Position numbers and translations under genes: made by a program
The notes under the pieces: model-generated
What the model saw: only the letters and a program-made list of their open reading frames with translations
The model's database searches: none
What the model was told of the DNA's origin: nothing
From: Candidatus Moraniibacteriota bacterium
GTDB lineage: Bacteria > Patescibacteriota > Minisyncoccia > Moranbacterales > UBA9337
Reading direction: 5' to 3'
DNA: 8,137 nucleotides
Assembly (NCBI GenBank): GCA_003507475.1
Contig: DNVQ01000036.1
Location: forward strand, 1,015-9,151
In this document: piece after piece, positions 6,095-8,137 of the stretch
Layout of the letters: every line of letters begins with the position of its first letter
Position numbering within the stretch: the stretch's first letter is position 1

Positions 6095-6139
6095 GGATTG
6101 CCGCGGGAGTACCCTCGCAAAGACAGATCGTGCGGCAAT
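6095..6139. repeat. GC-rich palindromic repeat of the TTGCGAGG...GCAATCC type
   Basis: ATTGCCGC (6097-6104) pairs perfectly with GCGGCAAT (6132-6139). A second, imperfect palindrome lies in the left part: TTGCCGCGGG (6099-6108) against CCCTCGCAA (6112-6120), with AGTA as loop. On the minus strand this reads GTCTTTGCGAGGGTACTCCC followed by GCGGCAATCC. From memory, this resembles the dispersed GTCATTGCGAGG...GCAATCC palindromes found between genes in many unrelated bacteria. The composition contrasts sharply with the AT-rich surroundings, which points to an inserted repeat element. Confidence 0.5.
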
Positions 6140-6151
6140 TCTATGTCGCCT

Positions 6152-6180
6152 AAAGACAAAGACGCCCTACCAGGGCGTCT
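6152..6180 (-). terminator. Probable intrinsic terminator downstream of the HAD gene
   Basis: AGACGCCCT (6160-6168) and AGGGCGTCT (6172-6180) form a perfect 9-bp stem with a 3-nt loop. Read on the minus strand, the direction of the HAD gene that ends 30 bp upstream, the hairpin is followed by TTGTCTTT (6159-6152), a T-rich tail. That fits a rho-independent terminator. The hairpin also looks like dispersed GTAGAGACGCCCT-type palindromes known from other bacteria, so it may be a repeat element doing terminator duty. Confidence 0.5.
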
Positions 6181-6209
6181 CTACGCAAAAAATTGCGAAT
6201 AATTTATTT

Positions 6210-6902
6210 TTATTTTATATCATAAATGACATCCTTCTTCTCCACGATTATTTTCCATTTATTCTCTTGAGCAATTTCTTTTAAATTATGATTGGGATTA
6301 AAAGCTATTGGATTATCAACCAATTCCAAGAAACTCACATCTGACTCAGTATCTCCCACGCCATAAGAATCCTCAAAAGTTAATTTATTTTCATATACAT
6401 ATTGTTTTATAAACTGTCCCTTATTTTTCACTGGCACAAAACCCTCTTTTCCCGTATAAACACCACTCTCATCTTGTTCATAAACACTTCCAAAAACTTC
6501 ATCAAAATGCAAATGAATTTTATTAAATTCATTAACAATTTCAATTGGTGAACCGCTGACAGCAATGATATAATAATTTTTCTCCTTTAATTCTTTAATT
6601 AATTTTTCAGCATACACATACGTTCTGTCTTTGTGAAAAGGAACCACTATTTTGCTAGCTCTTATAATTTCTTCTTCTGTACATCCTTTTATATATTTTT
6701 CGTAAAGATCTACCAAGGCTATCCTATAATCCTCATAAGTCCCCACATGTTCCAACCAATTAGTATAAGCCTTATTAAGTTCCTTGCGAACACTGATGGG
6801 GAAAACCTTCAACCATACGAGCTCATTGATTAATTCGAAATGAAGATTTTTACGAAATATTGTTCCGTCTATATCAAAAACGGCTAGTTTGTTTTTTGTC
6901 AT
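6210..6902 (-). CDS. HAD-superfamily phosphatase, subfamily IB (SerB/CicA-like)
   Basis: A cytosolic phosphatase of the haloacid dehalogenase superfamily, 230 residues, typical for the IB group. Motif I is FDIDGT (D10 nucleophile, D12 acid/base); motif II is AVSGSP with S116; K159 and K161 lie at the expected motif III region; motif IV is GVGDTESD (D184, D188), followed by NPIAFNPN (197-204), a typical IB ending. The helical cap lies at about 18-90. The substrate cannot be told from sequence: phosphoserine phosphatase and related small-molecule phosphatases share this layout. No signal peptide. The gene is isolated: 158 bp from the methyltransferase gene, with a GC-rich hairpin and T-rich tail just downstream that probably ends its transcript. 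The leader has only a weak AAAGAA. Confidence 0.9.
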   Translation of the reverse strand: MTKNKLAVFDIDGTIFRKNLHFELINELVWLKVFPISVRKELNKAYTNWLEHVGTYEDYRIALVDLYEKYIKGCTEEEIIRASKIVVPFHKDRTYVYAEKLIKELKEKNYYIIAVSGSPIEIVNEFNKIHLHFDEVFGSVYEQDESGVYTGKEGFVPVKNKGQFIKQYVYENKLTFEDSYGVGDTESDVSFLELVDNPIAFNPNHNLKEIAQENKWKIIVEKKDVIYDIK

Positions 6903-6913
6903 ATGTTATTCTT

Positions 6914-7063
6914 TAAGAATTTAGGAATTTAAGATTTTATGAATTTATGAATTTTAAGAAAATATTTTCATACTATTCTCTAAAATTAAATAAATTTCAA
7001 ATCAAATCTGCAAATGCCTTCCTAAATCCTATATTCCTAAAATCTTAAATTCCTAAAATCTTA
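6914..7063. repeat. Long inverted repeat with 37-nt arms between the methyltransferase and HAD genes
   Basis: The arm at 6914-6950 and the reverse complement of the arm at 7027-7063 agree at 33 of 37 positions; the core TTTAGGAATTTAAGATTTTA is identical in both. The spacer is 76 nt. Both arms are built from short GGAATTTAAGATTTTA-type words, and the right arm reaches into the methyltransferase TAA stop (7061-7063). The spacer contains CAAATCTGCAAAT (7003-7015), shared with the gap at 4430-4442. It could fold into a long stem in RNA or represent a decayed miniature mobile element; no transposase and no target duplication were seen. Confidence 0.7.
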
Positions 7064-7548
7064 TTCCTCTGTTAATTTATACCCAGCTACTCCCAATGCC
7101 ACAGCGACATTGAGAGATTGCTTTTTGCCTCTCATCGGCAACTCCATAATAATATCACACTTTTTTAAAATCCGCTTATCAATTCCTCTTGGCTCGTTAC
7201 CCACAATTAAAACCACCTTATTACTAGGCTTAAATGCTCGGTAATCCACACTATTTTCATTTTGCTCCAACGCAATTATCTGAAAATTTTCTTTTTAAGT
7301 TTTTCAATCAACTTACCTAAATTTTGTACTTTTTCCCAAGCCACATATTTATCGGCGCCTAGGGCAGTTTTGGATAACATTTTTTCCGCCTTACTCTGCA
7401 GAACATAATCCTTCTCTGAAGGCGACTGAGTAAATCCGGTAATAAATATTTTATCTATCCCGATTCCATCCGCACTGCGAAACATTGACCCAACATTATA
7501 TGCACTTCTTATTCTGTGCAATATCAAATAAAATTTCCGTTCTCGCAT
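7061..7548 (-). pseudogene. SpoU/TrmH-family RNA 2'-O-methyltransferase, split by a one-base frameshift
   Basis: Methyltransferases of this SPOUT family modify ribose in tRNA or rRNA using S-adenosylmethionine. The N-terminal part (7276-7548, 90 residues) contains motif 1, SAYNVGSMFRSADG, and TALGA. The C-terminal part (up to 7270) contains motif 2, LIVGNEPRGID, and motif 3, MRGKKQSLNVAVALGVAGYKL, which binds cofactor in the family's trefoil knot. Neither half is enough. Reading CTT AAA AAG and stepping back one base at 7291 joins them as KLKKENFQIIALEQNENS, giving 162 residues with all three motifs, the normal size for a minimal SpoU protein. The break sits in an A5-G run at 7296-7291, one A short of the restoring run. 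It may be a real mutation, a homopolymer sequencing error or a -1 recoding site. The start at 7548 has an AGAAAG leader. Confidence 0.85.
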
Positions 7549-7585
7549 TTTCTTTCTATTCTAATAATTTTTATCTTTTTAAATT

Positions 7586-8110
7586 TTAATTTCTATAAAT
7601 AACCACTGTTCCGGCAATAAGGTCGTGAAGTGCTCTTTTTTTGCTGGTAAAAGCCGCCATGATATAACCGATGAGCAAAATTATCGCTGACACAATTTTT
7701 CCTACTGTTTCTCTCAAAACAATATTTCCCAAAGAAGCTTTTGCCAAACTCTCATCAACTACCATTATCCCCATAGCCTTCTTGCCAAGAGTAGCCTGAT
7801 ATTTGTCGGTCATATAAATATAATAACCCCAACTTATCAGAGAGCTCAATAAATTTAAAAACCCGGAAGACTCTATGCTAAGAACAAATTTAAATATAAC
7901 GATAAGGGGAAGCGATATAAAAAATACTATTATTCCATCGATAATTACCGCCACAAATCTTATCCAGAATCCGGCATATTTAACCTGAGACTGCGAAACA
8001 TTTTCATTATTTGTCACTGGTTCGGAAACTAGCGGAGCTGGATTATTTTGTGGCACATTTAAATCAGAGTTATCTGCGCTACCTTGGTTCTCATTTATTT
8101 TATTTTCCAT
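7586..8110 (-). CDS. RDD-family membrane protein
   Basis: A 174-residue polytopic membrane protein of the RDD family, whose role is mostly unknown (some members are linked to ion transport). An Asn/Pro/Ser-rich, probably disordered N-terminal tail (1-44) precedes the domain. Family marks: GFWIRFVAVIIDG (47-59; R51 and D58 in the first helix), a second helix (about 83-101) ending in TDKYQATLGKKAMGIMVV, LRE (132-134), a hydrophobic hairpin (138-155) and KKRALHDLIAGTVVIYR at the end (R159, H162, D163). The ATG at 8110 is preceded in frame by nine open codons up to the window edge, so a longer N terminus cannot be excluded; the tail's low complexity makes the start hard to judge. The gene is 37 nt upstream of the methyltransferase gene on the same strand and may be co-transcribed with it. 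Confidence 0.9.
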   Translation of the reverse strand: MENKINENQGSADNSDLNVPQNNPAPLVSEPVTNNENVSQSQVKYAGFWIRFVAVIIDGIIVFFISLPLIVIFKFVLSIESSGFLNLLSSLISWGYYIYMTDKYQATLGKKAMGIMVVDESLAKASLGNIVLRETVGKIVSAIILLIGYIMAAFTSKKRALHDLIAGTVVIYRN

Positions 8111-8137
8111 TTTTTTGTTTCTCGCCTCTTGGCGAAA

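Larger units (their letters stand above)
5883..6209. other. 327-bp intergenic region without a convincing gene
   Basis: The left half (5883-6085) is AT-rich and holds a candidate promoter and a small hairpin, TGCAAT-AAT-ATTGCA (6031-6045). On the minus strand it also has a strong AGGAGG (6027-6022) that could only serve a 10-codon frame starting at TTG 6010. The right half (6090-6186) is GC-rich compared with everything around it and is made of palindromes: an ATTGCCGC/GCGGCAAT pair and a 9-bp GC-rich hairpin, followed by a small CGCAA/TTGCG hairpin (6184-6197). No tRNA cloverleaf or long open frame was found. Confidence 0.6.

Noticed and set aside
8122..8135. Small hairpin TCGCC-TCTT-GGCGA near the right edge as a terminator
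   Set aside because: The 5-bp stem is not followed by a T-run in either direction, and on the minus strand it lies within possible coding sequence just ahead of the RDD start.

Overview
The window is AT-rich and tightly packed, with every gene on the minus strand. It looks like part of a small bacterial genome of the Candidate Phyla Radiation (Patescibacteria, Parcubacteria-like). That assignment is inferred from gene content, small AT-rich genes, calcium-repeat surface proteins and very weak ribosome binding sites; no rRNA is present to prove it. TGA and TAG both end genes here, so the recoded UGA=Gly code of Gracilibacteria/SR1 does not apply.

Layout in plus coordinates (transcription runs right to left). 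1-485 holds the N-terminal part of phosphoglycerate mutase (gpmI), which runs off the edge. 620-1879 is a complete enolase (eno), so two consecutive steps of lower glycolysis are adjacent. 2080-4371 is a tight cluster, in transcription order: a small secreted protein with two EF-hand-type calcium loops, ApbE (FAD:protein FMN transferase), a ferric-reductase-like membrane protein with N-terminal calcium repeats and four histidines spaced as diheme ligands, and a DUF167 protein. 4497-5882 holds three more genes whose products appear anchored in the membrane and facing outward: a Thr/Pro/Lys-tailed protein, a metallophosphoesterase and an 84-residue orphan. 5883-6209 has no convincing gene but carries a GC-rich palindromic patch and a likely terminator. 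6210-6902 is a HAD-IB phosphatase. 7061-7548 is a SpoU/TrmH-type RNA methyltransferase split by a one-base frameshift. 7586-8110 is an RDD membrane protein near the window edge.

The most interesting unit is 2080-4371, perhaps extending to 5882. A diheme transmembrane electron conduit, a flavin-attaching enzyme and calcium-binding extracytoplasmic domains suggest a small cell-surface redox module. No standard FMN-binding target domain is visible, so the ApbE substrate is unknown. The larger gaps also share an architecture: a TTAG/TTAGG-rich head and a reverse-complementary CTAA/CCTAA-rich tail, best seen as arms of 37 nt (6914-7063) and 17 nt (508-613).
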